A DNA stretch of 64,000 nt, taken from positions 85,255 through 149,254 of the forward strand of contig NZ_AYMJ01000021.1 in assembly GCF_000633255.1 (NCBI RefSeq). Direction: 5' to 3'. Origin of the DNA: Pseudomonas sp. H1h (GTDB lineage Bacteria; Pseudomonadota; Gammaproteobacteria; Pseudomonadales; Pseudomonadaceae). Each line of letters opens with the position of its first letter. The stretch's first letter is position 1. The notes under the pieces were generated by a model. It did not search any database and had not been told where the DNA came from. It saw only the letters and a list, made by a program, of their open reading frames with translations. Made by a program: the position numbers and the translations under genes. Of this stretch, positions 33,923-42,628 are shown piece after piece.

Positions 33923-33938
33923 AGCAACAAGGGTGCCA
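33923..33938 (-). promoter_or_regulatory. sigma54 promoter of the fliE operon
   Basis: TGGCAC-N5-TTGCT on the minus strand is a perfect -24/-12 match, 62 bp upstream of fliE. In Pseudomonas this operon is activated by FleR or FleQ with RpoN. Confidence 0.85.
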
Positions 33939-34004
33939 GCTCGGCTGATCTTGTTTCACAAATGCCGCTGTGGGCTGTGCGCGAACTCGGGATTACCGCA
34001 AAAC

Positions 34005-34099
34005 AACTGCGGGAGTGGGCTCGCTCCCGAAGGCGGCGTGTCATTCAACAATGATGTGACAGACCTGACCTCTTCGGGAGCAAGCCCCCTCCCACAGTT
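34005..34099. repeat. REP-like inverted-repeat pair between fleR and fliE
   Basis: Diverged facing arms (TGCGGGAGTGGGCTCGCTCC and GGGAGCAAGCCCCCTCCCACA), about 40 bases apart; they separate the fleSR operon from the fliE promoter. Confidence 0.75.
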
Positions 34100-34113
34100 A
34101 TTCGCGTCAACTT

Positions 34114-35505
34114 TCAGGTGGCGAACAGATACCCTTCGACATCCATCCCGGCATCGCGCATTTGCGCCAGCTTGTAACGCAGGGTTCGCGGACTGATACC
34201 GAGTTTTTCCGCGGCCTCCTTGCGCCGGCCACGCTCGGTACGCAGGGTGTCGATGATCATCTGAAACTCCCGGCGCCGCAGGTCATCGCCCAGCGCACCG
34301 GCGGATTCGGCCTCGACTTCAATCTCGCGTACCAACGCTTGCACTGGCGCAATGACCGGTGCAGCGGCGTAAGTCACCGCACCCGTCAGACAGAAATCCT
34401 GCGGCTGGATCAACCCGCCCTGCTGCAGAATCAGTGCACGCTGAATCGCGTTATCCAGCTCGCGTACGTTGCCCGGCCACGGGTAATTCGTCAGACACGC
34501 CTGCGCTTCCTGCGAAAGTTTCGCCGTCGCATGCTTCATTTTATTGACGTGTTTGTTCAGCAACCGCTCAGCCAGCGGCAGGATATCGGCAGTGCGCTCG
34601 CGAAGTGGACGCCAGGCCAGCGGGAAAACCGACAGACGGTAGAAAAGATCCTCACGGAAACGCCCCGCCGCCACTTCGCCGGCCAGATCACGGTTGGTGG
34701 TAGCGACCACGCGGATGTCCAGGAGGATCGGCTTGCGTGCGCCGACGCGCTCGACTTCGCGCTCCTGCAACACCCGCAGCAACTTGGCTTGCAGGCCGAG
34801 GGGCATTTCGGAAATTTCGTCGAGCAGAATGGTGCCGCCATCGGCCTGTTCGAACTTGCCGGCTTGCGCCGCGATGGCGCCGGTGAACGAGCCCTTCTCG
34901 TGACCGAACAGCGTCGCCTCGAGCATGTTGTCGGGAATTGCCGCACAGTTGATCGCGATGAACGGCTGACTGGCACGATGGGAATGCTGGTGGATGTAGC
35001 GCGCCAGCACTTCCTTGCCCGTGCCGGATTCGCCGGAGATCAGCACCGTGGAATCACTGCGGGCAACGCGCGCCGCCAACTCCAGCAACTGCGCACTGGC
35101 CGGTTCGACCGCCACCGGACCTTCACTTTCAGCAATGCTGATACTGCCCAAGGCATGCCGCGAAACGAGATCCAGCAGCGCCTTTGGCTCGAACGGCTTG
35201 ACCAGATAATCCGCCGCGCCCTGACGCATCGCATCCACCGCGCGCTCGACCGCGCCATGCGCTGTCATCAGCAGTACCGGCAATTGTGGCTGCCGGGCAC
35301 GCAGCAATCCGAGCAATTGATGGCCATCCATGCCGGGCATGTTGACGTCGCTGACCACCAGACTGAACGCTTCGCGCTCGACCGCTTTCAACGCCTCTTC
35401 GGCGCTGCCGACTGCCTGGTAGTCGTGGCCTGCCAGCAACAGCGTATCGGCCAGCGCTTCGCGCAACGAGCGGTCATCCTCGACCAGCAAAACCTTGATG
35501 CCCAT
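34114..35505 (-). CDS. fleR: Flagellar two-component activator FleR
   Basis: A 463-aa NtrC-type activator. The receiver (1-120) has VEDD and phospho-Asp53 (VSDVNMPGMDG). The AAA+ domain (about 140-370) has GESGTGKE and the sigma54-contact loop, which here reads GSFTGA rather than GAFTGA. The C-terminal Fis-type HTH is near KEAAEKLGISPRTLRYKL. I preferred ATG 35505; a GTG at 35514 overlaps the fleS stop and would add three residues. Partner of FleS; activates basal-body and hook genes with RpoN. Confidence 0.94.
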   Translation of the reverse strand: MGIKVLLVEDDRSLREALADTLLLAGHDYQAVGSAEEALKAVEREAFSLVVSDVNMPGMDGHQLLGLLRARQPQLPVLLMTAHGAVERAVDAMRQGAADYLVKPFEPKALLDLVSRHALGSISIAESEGPVAVEPASAQLLELAARVARSDSTVLISGESGTGKEVLARYIHQHSHRASQPFIAINCAAIPDNMLEATLFGHEKGSFTGAIAAQAGKFEQADGGTILLDEISEMPLGLQAKLLRVLQEREVERVGARKPILLDIRVVATTNRDLAGEVAAGRFREDLFYRLSVFPLAWRPLRERTADILPLAERLLNKHVNKMKHATAKLSQEAQACLTNYPWPGNVRELDNAIQRALILQQGGLIQPQDFCLTGAVTYAAAPVIAPVQALVREIEVEAESAGALGDDLRRREFQMIIDTLRTERGRRKEAAEKLGISPRTLRYKLAQMRDAGMDVEGYLFAT

Positions 35506-35510
35506 GACGT

Positions 35511-36719
35511 TCACTCAGCTCCCTGTACAGCGGAAAACAACGGCAGGATCACCTGCGCGCACGTGCCGCGCCCGACCCGCGAACGCAGCTGCAATTCTCC
35601 CTGATGCGCCCGCGTCACTGCCTTGACCACGGTCAGGCCAAGTCCGGTGCCGGTCACTTTGGTGGTGAAAAACGGCTCGCCGAGACGCTCGAGCACCACC
35701 GGATCAATACCACTGCCACTGTCGCTGACACACAGGCGCAGGCTGTTGTCGCGGGTGTAGCAATGCACTTTCAGGCGCACGTTGCCGTCGCTGGCCTGAA
35801 TCGCGTTTTCAATCAGATTCAGAATCGCCCCGACCAGGGTGTCGCGATTGCACAGCAGCTCGCCGGCGTGGCTGTCGCACTGCCAGCGAATCGGCAAGTC
35901 CTGCACATGAGTCAACGCTGCCGCTTGCAGCGACTGCATCAGCGCATTGGGGGTGATGCGATCGGTCAGCGGCAACTCGCCACGGGCGAACACCAGCATG
36001 TCACGCACCTGATGCTCCAGCTCATGCAGACGCTCTTTGAGGCGCCCGGCGAAGCGCTGCTGGGTGGCGACCGGCAATTGCTGCTCAGTCAAATGACTGG
36101 CGTACAACAACGCAGCGGACAAGGGGGTGCGTATCTGGTGGGCCAGCGAGGCGACCATGCGCCCCAGCGAGGACAGACGCTCATGGCGCGCCAGTTGATC
36201 TTGCAGATGACGGGTTTCTGTCAGGTCGTTGAGCAGCACCAACTGCCCCGGCTCGGCGTCCAGCGAACGGGTGGCAATCGACAGGCGTCGACCGTTTTTC
36301 AGGGAAATTTCATGGCCGTCGTCTTCGCGCGGGGCAAAGCAACGGGCAATGACATGGCGCCACAATTCGCCTTCCAGTGGCAGCCCGAGCAGATCGATCG
36401 CTGCCGGGTTGGCTTCACGCACGATGCCATGGCCGTCAATCACAATGACGCCGCCAGGCAGCAGATCGAGGAGGTTTTGCAGACGGTTGGCCAGACGCTC
36501 TTTCTCGGCCAACTCCTGCATGCGCTGGGCACTGACCACCGCCAGCTCGCCCTTGAGCTCGGTCACCCGGGCTTCCAGCATGCTGTAGGAGTCGGTCAAT
36601 TGACTGGACATCTGATTGAACAGCGCGAAGGCCTGCTCAAGACCCTGACGGCTCGCCTGCTCTACGGACGACGGTAGCCCCTCGGCATTGGAGGCAGAAG
36701 ACATCTGGGCGTGGGGCAT
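35511..36719 (-). CDS. fleS: Flagellar sensor histidine kinase FleS
   Basis: A 402-aa cytosolic kinase without membrane helices. A coiled N terminus (about 25-85) and a PAS domain (about 85-170, GGVIVIDGHGIVREANPAA) precede the HisKA site His194 in SLAHQIRTP and the HATPase domain (LIENAIQASDG, SDSGSGIDP, GTGLGLTVV). It phosphorylates FleR, encoded immediately downstream. Confidence 0.94.
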   Translation of the reverse strand: MPHAQMSSASNAEGLPSSVEQASRQGLEQAFALFNQMSSQLTDSYSMLEARVTELKGELAVVSAQRMQELAEKERLANRLQNLLDLLPGGVIVIDGHGIVREANPAAIDLLGLPLEGELWRHVIARCFAPREDDGHEISLKNGRRLSIATRSLDAEPGQLVLLNDLTETRHLQDQLARHERLSSLGRMVASLAHQIRTPLSAALLYASHLTEQQLPVATQQRFAGRLKERLHELEHQVRDMLVFARGELPLTDRITPNALMQSLQAAALTHVQDLPIRWQCDSHAGELLCNRDTLVGAILNLIENAIQASDGNVRLKVHCYTRDNSLRLCVSDSGSGIDPVVLERLGEPFFTTKVTGTGLGLTVVKAVTRAHQGELQLRSRVGRGTCAQVILPLFSAVQGAE

Positions 36720-36772
36720 TGTGTTCTCTCGCTTGGCTGACCGTCAGTTAAACGGAACGTTGCGAGGGATGT

Positions 36773-36788
36773 AGCAATACCCGTGCCT
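36773..36788 (-). promoter_or_regulatory. sigma54-type promoter of fleSR
   Basis: AGGCAC-N5-TTGCT on the minus strand, 54 bp upstream of fleS, keeps GG and GC at correct spacing. FleQ with RpoN activates fleSR in P. aeruginosa. Confidence 0.7.
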
Positions 36789-36829
36789 AAAAAAAACAGC
36801 TTATAAATGAAGAGCTTGAAAAACAGGCG

Positions 36830-38305
36830 TCAATCATCCGCCTGTTCGTCTCCTTCGCGCCGGCTCATGCCGTACTTGCGCATCTTCTCCACCAGCGTGG
36901 TGCGACGAATACGCAGGCGTTCAGCGGCACGTGCCACGATGCCATTGGCATCGTCGAGCGCCTGCTGGATCAGGCCCTGCTCCAGACCGCCAAGGTAATC
37001 CTTGAGGTCCAGACCCTCGGGCGGCAGCATGGCGTTGGCGGTGAAGTCCGGGGTATGGCCGTTGATCGCCACACGCTCTTCGAGGTCGCTGCGCAGGCTG
37101 TCGACCATCTGCTCGTCTTCGTCGTCGACGTAGCGGAATTTCTTCGGCAACTCGACCACGCCGATCACCCCGTACGGGTGCATGATCGCCATGCGCTCCA
37201 CCAGGTTGGCCAGCTCGCGGACATTGCCCGGCCAGCCGTGACGGCACAGCGACATGATCGCCGCCGAATTGAAACGGATGGAGCCGCGCTTTTCGTGCTC
37301 CATGCGCGAGATCAGCTCGTTCATCAGCAGCGGGATGTCTTCGACGCGCTCACGCAGCGGCGCCATCTCGATCGGGAACACGTTCAGGCGATAGTAGAGG
37401 TCTTCGCGGAAAGTGCCGATCTCGATCATGCTTTCGAGATTCTTGTGGGTCGCGGCAATGATGCGCACATCGACGCTCTGGGTCTTGTTGCTGCCCACAC
37501 GCTCGAAGGTGCGCTCTTGCAGGACGCGCAGCAGCTTGACCTGCATCGGCAGTGGCATGTCGCCGATTTCGTCAAGGAACAGCGTACCGCCGTTGGCCAG
37601 TTCGAAACGCCCGGCACGGCTGGTGATGGCGCCGGTGAACGCGCCCTTCTCGTGACCGAACAGCTCGCTTTCCAGCAACTCGGCCGGGATCGCCCCGCAG
37701 TTGACCGGAACGAATGGCGCATCGCGACGTTTGGAATGGTAATGCAGGTTACGGGCAACCACTTCCTTGCCGGTACCGGACTCGCCGAGGATCAACACGC
37801 TGGCGTCGGTATCGGCCACTTGCTGCATCATCTGGCGCACATGCTGAATCGCCCGGCTGGTGCCGACGAGGCTGCGGAACAGATTGGGTTCGCGATGACG
37901 GCCGCGCTCGCGGGCCTGGTCGTACATCTCGCGATAGACCTGGGCACGGTGCAGGGAGTCGAGCAATTTGCTGTAGCTGGGCGGCATTTCGAGGGTCGAA
38001 AGCACTCGACGACGCTGGTCTTCAGGCAAGTCAACGGAAGAATTATCGCCCATCAACAACACCGGAAGGAACTCATCCCAGGTTGAGAGTGTCTTTAGCA
38101 AGCCCAAAAGCGCACCTGGAGCATTGACCGTCCCGATCAGTACGCAAATGACCTCACGACTAGACGACAAAGAGCCGACTGCCTGCTGCCAGTCATGGCT
38201 GCCGCAGGGTAAATTTTCTTCGCCGAGAAAATTTAAGATCACCGCCAGGTCGCGGCGGCGGACGCTATCGTCATCGATCAGCAGAATTTTGGTTTCACGC
38301 CACAT
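36830..38305 (-). CDS. fleQ: Master flagellar regulator FleQ
   Basis: A 491-aa sigma54 activator at the top of the flagellar cascade, also a c-di-GMP sensor. The N-terminal receiver-like domain (1-120) is degenerate. The AAA+ domain (about 140-375) has GESGTGKEVVARN, the intact GAFTGA loop and GTLFLDEIGDMP. The C-terminal HTH is ARAAERLRIRRTTLVEKM. FleN would antagonise it. Divergence of the receiver from true FleR-type domains supports FleQ. Confidence 0.95.
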   Translation of the reverse strand: MWRETKILLIDDDSVRRRDLAVILNFLGEENLPCGSHDWQQAVGSLSSSREVICVLIGTVNAPGALLGLLKTLSTWDEFLPVLLMGDNSSVDLPEDQRRRVLSTLEMPPSYSKLLDSLHRAQVYREMYDQARERGRHREPNLFRSLVGTSRAIQHVRQMMQQVADTDASVLILGESGTGKEVVARNLHYHSKRRDAPFVPVNCGAIPAELLESELFGHEKGAFTGAITSRAGRFELANGGTLFLDEIGDMPLPMQVKLLRVLQERTFERVGSNKTQSVDVRIIAATHKNLESMIEIGTFREDLYYRLNVFPIEMAPLRERVEDIPLLMNELISRMEHEKRGSIRFNSAAIMSLCRHGWPGNVRELANLVERMAIMHPYGVIGVVELPKKFRYVDDEDEQMVDSLRSDLEERVAINGHTPDFTANAMLPPEGLDLKDYLGGLEQGLIQQALDDANGIVARAAERLRIRRTTLVEKMRKYGMSRREGDEQADD

Positions 38306-38411
38306 GCAATAGCAACTTCCCTAGTCAACTCAATGCCCGAAAAATGGGGCAAGCGAGACGCTTGCAGGACACCTTGTGCCTGTAGACGCCTGAAATCTGA
38401 AAACAGCCACT

Positions 38412-38440
38412 AGTTAAGTCAAAAAACCGTGCACAGTCAA
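38412..38440 (-). promoter_or_regulatory. Candidate sigma70 promoter of fleQ
   Basis: TTGACT-N17-TTAACT on the minus strand, about 107 bp before the fleQ start in the 172-bp gap. fleQ is transcribed by the housekeeping sigma factor in P. aeruginosa. No Vfr site was recognised. Confidence 0.35.
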
Positions 38441-38477
38441 ATTTATGGCGCACATGTCTGGATTAACTGGGGGTTAA

Positions 38478-38774
38478 TTAACCAAACAGATGGTAAACCT
38501 TTGCCGCCTTTTGCGCTTGGGTGATCTGCGACATCTCGTTGGCTATCGCTTGTCGCTCACCCATGGCCGCCTCCAGCAACTGCTTGTAGACGTGCAGCAA
38601 CTCTTCGAGGTTCTCGCGCAACGCGGCCTCGTCCAGCGAAGCCTCGGCCATGACGTCTTCCATGCAGGAACGGCAAGCCAGGTCCAGCTCGCCAATGGCT
38701 TCCCAGTTACGTTCGGCCAGCGCGCTGACCAACGCTTCACGGGTATCTGCGATTCGCTGCAATACAAGATTCAT
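38478..38774 (-). CDS. FliT-like small flagellar chaperone
   Basis: A 98-aa helical protein directly after fliS and before fleQ, the position of fliT-like genes in Pseudomonas. FliT chaperones FliD; the P. aeruginosa gene in this place has also been linked to type IV pilus length (FleP). Sequence is too short for a firm call; it has a CRSCMEDV cysteine pair. Confidence 0.7.
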   Translation of the reverse strand: MNLVLQRIADTREALVSALAERNWEAIGELDLACRSCMEDVMAEASLDEAALRENLEELLHVYKQLLEAAMGERQAIANEMSQITQAQKAAKVYHLFG

Positions 38775-38785
38775 GGTGATCTCCT

Positions 38786-39181
38786 TTAAAACTGAGGACC
38801 CGGCGGAGCAATGCCGTCCCAGCCTTCCTTCACGGTGCGCAGCAGGCCCGCCACTTCATCGAGAATCTTCGGGTCGCTGCTGATATTGGCCTCGGCCAGA
38901 CGCTTCATCATGTAGATGTACAGCTGATCGAGCTCACCCACCGTATCGGCGCAGTTATCCAGATCCAGACCTTCGCGCAAGCCACTGATAATGCCGATAG
39001 CCTTGCTGATCGATGTGCACTTGCCCGGAATATCCTTGCGCTCGATGGCGCCTTTGGCCTGAGCGATGCGGTCCAGGCCACCTTCCATCAACATTTGCAC
39101 CAGACGGTGCGGGCTCGCTTCGGACGTTTGCGCGTGCGCACCTACTTTCTGGTACTGCCGAAGGGCTAACATTGGGTTCAT
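38786..39181 (-). CDS. fliS: Flagellin export chaperone FliS
   Basis: A 131-aa four-helix bundle protein with the family pattern ALRQYQKVGAHAQTSEASPHRLVQMLMEGGLDRI and GLREGLDL. It binds the C terminus of flagellin and delivers it to FlhA. 11 bp ahead of the FliT-like gene. Confidence 0.94.
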   Translation of the reverse strand: MNPMLALRQYQKVGAHAQTSEASPHRLVQMLMEGGLDRIAQAKGAIERKDIPGKCTSISKAIGIISGLREGLDLDNCADTVGELDQLYIYMMKRLAEANISSDPKILDEVAGLLRTVKEGWDGIAPPGPQF

Positions 39182-39253
39182 GTTCTACCTCATTGCCACA
39201 ATGACTCGTATAGCCAGTGTATCGCCAACGAATGACAAAACTTTAGATCTAAA

Positions 39254-39299
39254 GACAAAAACCCGGCGCACGCCGATGAAGCGTAGCCGGGTTTTTGTC
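39254..39299 (-). terminator. Terminator after fliD
   Basis: Perfect 14-bp arms (GACAAAAACCCGGC and complement) around an 18-base loop; the stem itself ends in a T-run in either direction. It begins 12 bp past the fliD stop and separates fliD from fliS. Confidence 0.85.
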
Positions 39300-39310
39300 G
39301 TTCTTGCCTG

Positions 39311-40753
39311 TTACTTCGCGGACTGCTGAGCGTTCAGCGAGCTGAAGAACGACGTGATGTTGCTCGCCGTGGCCTTCATCTGCCCGACCAACAGGTCCAT
39401 GGCGTTGTATTTGGCGGTCAGGGTTGCCGTCAGGTTGGTGACGTGCAGATCCAGTGCAGCCTGCTGCTTTTGCACGTTCGAGGCCAGATTGGTCAGGTTC
39501 GAGCTGCGCTGATCGAGCAAGCCACCAGTCTTCACATAAGGGTCGACCGCAGCGTTCATGCGCGCCAACAAGCCATTCTTGGCGTCGGTACCGCTGAACA
39601 TCTGTTGAACCTGACCCGCCATGCCCGGCGTTGCCAGACGCTGGTTGAGCGTAGAGCTGTTGATGGTCAGCAAACCGGTCTGGCTGTCAGTCATGACACC
39701 CAACTGCGACAACACCGCCAGTTGGCCGCCAGCGCCTGTGTCCGTCAGTTGTTCACGGATATCCGCCATCAGCGAACGCGGCAGCGAGTCACCGGTGAAC
39801 GCTGCGGAAACCGTCAGCTTGCCATCGGCGTCCGGCGTTGCCTTGGACAGCGTGTCGATGGTTTTCTTCAGGGTGTTATAGGAATCGACAAACGTCTGCA
39901 GCGACGTCTGGATACCCGCAGTGTTGGTCGCCACAGAGATGACCGAAGCGGTTTGCGCGCCGTTCACAGTAGGGCTGGCGGCAGTCAGGTTCAGCGTCAT
40001 GCCGCTGATTGCGCCTGACACCGTGTTGGTCTTGCTGGTAACCGGCAGCCCGTCGATGGTGAGCAACGCATCCTTGGACAGTTCACCCACGGCACCGGCA
40101 GTACCGGCCGAAGGATTGTCGCCCATTTTCTGGGTGCCATCGATTTCCAGACCGGCAATGCCACTGACCTGCAGGTCCATGCCTGCGCCGGTCTTGCTCG
40201 AACTGAGCACCAGACGCGAGGCGCCGGAGCTGTCAGTCACGATGTTGGCGGAAATACCGTTGCTTGCCTGCGCGGTGTTGATCGCATCGCGAGTGCTCTG
40301 CAGCGTGGCATTGGCCGGGATCGTGACGTTGTAATCAGTGCCATTCTGACTGATTTTCAGAGTACCACTCGGAATGGCACTGGCGGCACCACCGGCAAAT
40401 GCGGCACTGGCTACTTTCGAGCCGGTGGCCAGGTTCTTGACGACCACGTTGTAGGTACCCGGAACAGCGGTACTGTTGGAAGTCGCGCCGATAACCGACG
40501 GCGAGTCCGAAGTAGCGGTGTAGCCGGCAAATGCGGGGGACGTCGCATTGTTCAGGTCATTCATCGACTTCTGGAAAGCGGCCAGGGCGCTTTTCAACGA
40601 ACCGACACCGGAAATCTTCAGCGAGTTGGTTTTCGTCTGATTATCGATTTGCGTCTGTTTCGGCGCCTTGTCGGCGTTGACCAGTGCCGTCACGATCGCA
40701 CCGATATCCAGGCCGGAACCCAGTCCCGAACCCGGTAAAATTGGACTTGCCAT
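39311..40753 (-). CDS. fliD: Flagellar filament cap protein FliD
   Basis: A 480-aa cap protein that folds flagellin at the filament tip. The N-terminal domain (about 10-105) has GSGLGSGLDIGAIVTALVNADK. The central variable region follows, and the C-terminal domain (about 220-470) ends in a heptad region (LLDQRSSNLTNLASNVQKQQAALD). It is downstream of flaG. Confidence 0.94.
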   Translation of the reverse strand: MASPILPGSGLGSGLDIGAIVTALVNADKAPKQTQIDNQTKTNSLKISGVGSLKSALAAFQKSMNDLNNATSPAFAGYTATSDSPSVIGATSNSTAVPGTYNVVVKNLATGSKVASAAFAGGAASAIPSGTLKISQNGTDYNVTIPANATLQSTRDAINTAQASNGISANIVTDSSGASRLVLSSSKTGAGMDLQVSGIAGLEIDGTQKMGDNPSAGTAGAVGELSKDALLTIDGLPVTSKTNTVSGAISGMTLNLTAASPTVNGAQTASVISVATNTAGIQTSLQTFVDSYNTLKKTIDTLSKATPDADGKLTVSAAFTGDSLPRSLMADIREQLTDTGAGGQLAVLSQLGVMTDSQTGLLTINSSTLNQRLATPGMAGQVQQMFSGTDAKNGLLARMNAAVDPYVKTGGLLDQRSSNLTNLASNVQKQQAALDLHVTNLTATLTAKYNAMDLLVGQMKATASNITSFFSSLNAQQSAK

Positions 40754-40836
40754 GCTGAATCTCCCTTCAGGTTACTGCCAGACTTTTGACCTGTACCAGC
40801 TTCTAAAAATCTTATAAACACTATTCATGCCAGCTA

Positions 40837-41193
40837 TCAGACTTTGGCGTCGAACAACACGTGACTCGCATTGGCGAGGCTGTCTGCCAGCTTGAGGGCT
40901 TCTGCGGAAGGGATCTGTCGAACAACCTCACCCGTCTCGCTTGCAATCACCTTGACGATGACCTTTCCGGAATGCTCGTCGATCGAGAATTCCAGATTGC
41001 GCTTGATCGACTGTACAAACTTCTCGATCTCCTGCACTGCCAGTTTCAACTTGGTATCGTCCGAATCCTGATTTTTATCAGCAACCGGAGTCTCGACACT
41101 GGCAACCTTAGGCGTCTCTGGCGGCTTATCAGCAACAGGCGTTGCTGGCTTTGGAGCCGGATAAGACACGTTAAGCTTGACGCTCATGTCCAT
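40837..41193 (-). CDS. flaG: FlaG family protein
   Basis: A 118-aa small protein with a Pro/Val/Asp-rich N terminus and a C-terminal FlaG domain (VQEIEKFVQSIKRNLEFSIDEHSG, VKVIASETGEVVRQIPSAEALKLAD). It influences filament length in pseudomonads. AGGAGG eight bases upstream supports ATG 41193; ATG 41199 and GTG 41202 sit too close to it. Confidence 0.9.
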   Translation of the reverse strand: MDMSVKLNVSYPAPKPATPVADKPPETPKVASVETPVADKNQDSDDTKLKLAVQEIEKFVQSIKRNLEFSIDEHSGKVIVKVIASETGEVVRQIPSAEALKLADSLANASHVLFDAKV

Positions 41194-41212
41194 GCTCATC
41201 ACCTCCTAAACT

Positions 41213-41243
41213 AAAAAAGCGAGAGAGCGCGACCAGCGCACTC
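41213..41243 (-). terminator. Probable terminator after fliC
   Basis: A 7-bp stem with one G-T pair (GAGTGCG/CGCGCTC) followed on the minus strand by CTCGC and six Ts, 24 bp past the fliC stop. Likely limits readthrough from the strong flagellin transcript into flaG. Confidence 0.6.
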
Positions 41244-41266
41244 CCCCGCCCTAACTCTTTCCGAAA

Positions 41267-42118
41267 TTACTGAAGCAGCTTCAGTACAGCGGAAGGCAGT
41301 TGGTTGGCTTGAGCCAGAACGGAGGTCGAAGCCTGCTGCAGAGTTTGCTGCTTGGTCAGGTTAGCAGTTTCTGCGGCGAAGTCGGTGTCTTGTACACGAC
41401 CCTGTGCTGCAGTGGTGTTTTCCACGATGTTCTGCAGGTTGGAGATGGTGCTGGTCAGACGGTTTTGCGAAGCACCCAGGCTCGAACGAGTGCTGTTGAT
41501 CGCGGCAATTGCAGCGTCGATCGCGGTGATTGCGTTGTCGATGTTGGTAGCTGCGCCCGATACGCTAGCACCGGTCAGAACTACAGTACCGCTACCTACG
41601 GACAGGCTTACGGCGTCGAACTTGGAGCTCAGTACCAGGTCGATGTGGTTAGCCGAACCGGTGTTCGCGCCCACTTGCAGGGTCACAGTACCAGCCGAAC
41701 CGTCCAGCAGGTTTTTGCCGTTCAGGTTGGTGGAAGCAGCGATACGGGTCAGTTCGTCCGACATCTGAGCGAATTCAGAGTTGGTTGCTGCCTGGTCGAT
41801 GCTGCCGTTGGTACCGGTACGGGCTTTAACAGCCAGTTCACGCATACGCTGCAGAATGTCGGTCGAAGCTTGCAGAGCGCCTTCAGCGGTCTGAGCAACG
41901 GAGATACCGTCGTTGGCGTTCTGGATAGCCTGGTTGCCACCACGGATCTGGGAAGTCATGCGGGTAGCGATTTGCAGGCCAGCGGCGTCGTCTTTAGCGC
42001 TGTTGATTTTCAGGCCGGAAGACAGGCGCTGCATCGAAGTCGACAGGGCGTCGGAAGCACGGTTCAGGTTCTTTTGAACGTTCAGCGACGTGGTGTTGGT
42101 GTTTACTGTTAAAGCCAT
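41267..42118 (-). CDS. fliC: Flagellin FliC
   Basis: A 283-aa flagellin with conserved N-terminal (MALTVNTNTTSLNVQKNLN, SSGLKINSAKDDAAGLQIA) and C-terminal D0/D1 regions (ending LPSAVLKLLQ) and only a very small central part (about 150-190), so it nearly lacks the surface D2/D3 domains. The many Ser/Thr in the short centre are candidate O-glycosylation sites for the island next door. GAGGAA nine bases before the ATG and an upstream sigma28 promoter support the start. Confidence 0.97.
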   Translation of the reverse strand: MALTVNTNTTSLNVQKNLNRASDALSTSMQRLSSGLKINSAKDDAAGLQIATRMTSQIRGGNQAIQNANDGISVAQTAEGALQASTDILQRMRELAVKARTGTNGSIDQAATNSEFAQMSDELTRIAASTNLNGKNLLDGSAGTVTLQVGANTGSANHIDLVLSSKFDAVSLSVGSGTVVLTGASVSGAATNIDNAITAIDAAIAAINSTRSSLGASQNRLTSTISNLQNIVENTTAAQGRVQDTDFAAETANLTKQQTLQQASTSVLAQANQLPSAVLKLLQ

Positions 42119-42198
42119 GACGAATTCCTCGTTGGTTGGGTACTGCGGCTTCCGGCCCTGGCAACCGCCTGGAATGGCCTAGAGAACCTTCGTAATAG

Positions 42199-42225
42199 TT
42201 ATCGTCGGGTTGGCAGGTTGCTTGA
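42199..42225 (-). promoter_or_regulatory. sigma28 (FliA) promoter of fliC
   Basis: On the minus strand TCAAG, 13 bases, then CGACGATAA, close to the Pseudomonas FliA pattern TCAAG...CCGATAA. It gives a leader of about 75 bases before the fliC start. Confidence 0.75.
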
Positions 42226-42274
42226 GGGCTTTTTGAAAAAAATTTGCCATCACCCTGCCACCCCAGAGAAAACA

Positions 42275-42289
42275 AGGGCTTAGCGCCCT
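42275..42289 (-). terminator. Weak terminator-like hairpin before the fliC promoter
   Basis: AGGGC-GCTAA-GCCCT followed by TGTTTTCT on the minus strand, 67 bp past the 90-aa gene stop. It would insulate the fliC promoter from upstream transcription. Confidence 0.4.
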
Positions 42290-42355
42290 CCCATCCACGT
42301 AAAAATGACGTCATAAAATCGACCTTCGCGCAAAGCCGCGGGCCAGCGCGGTCGG

Positions 42356-42628
42356 TCAATGTGCCAATCGTGCTTTTTGCAACAGTTCGATCAACTCGAA
42401 CTCCATCCAGTCAGCCAGCCCCAACCAATCCTGACGCTCCTGGCAGTCGAGCATCTGCGTGAGCAAAAAGGCCCAGTCCTGCGCAACGGCCGGCGGCGCG
42501 GATGCCAGCAACTGCTGCGCACCCTCGAACAGATCGACCATGTCCAGCGCCGCCTCGACATCGCGGCCCAGACGAAACAGCCCGGCGCACTGACGGCATT
42601 CGTCGACGCATTGCTCAATCGCCGTCAT
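42356..42628 (-). CDS. Hypothetical small helical protein of the glycosylation island
   Basis: A 90-aa acidic, helix-rich protein with CVDECRQCAG near the N terminus and a hydrophobic C-terminal half. It overlaps the stop of the Maf-type transferase by 4 bp (ATGA), so the two are coupled. No domain was recognised. It could be an accessory or chaperone for the transferase or for FliC glycosylation, but only position supports this. Confidence 0.7.
   Translation of the reverse strand: MTAIEQCVDECRQCAGLFRLGRDVEAALDMVDLFEGAQQLLASAPPAVAQDWAFLLTQMLDCQERQDWLGLADWMEFELIELLQKARLAH

Noticed and set aside
31621..33924. 767-codon plus-strand open frame
   Set aside because: It is antisense to fliF and fliE over its whole length. 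Its His/Gln/Arg-rich composition is the usual shadow of GC-rich codon use on the other strand.
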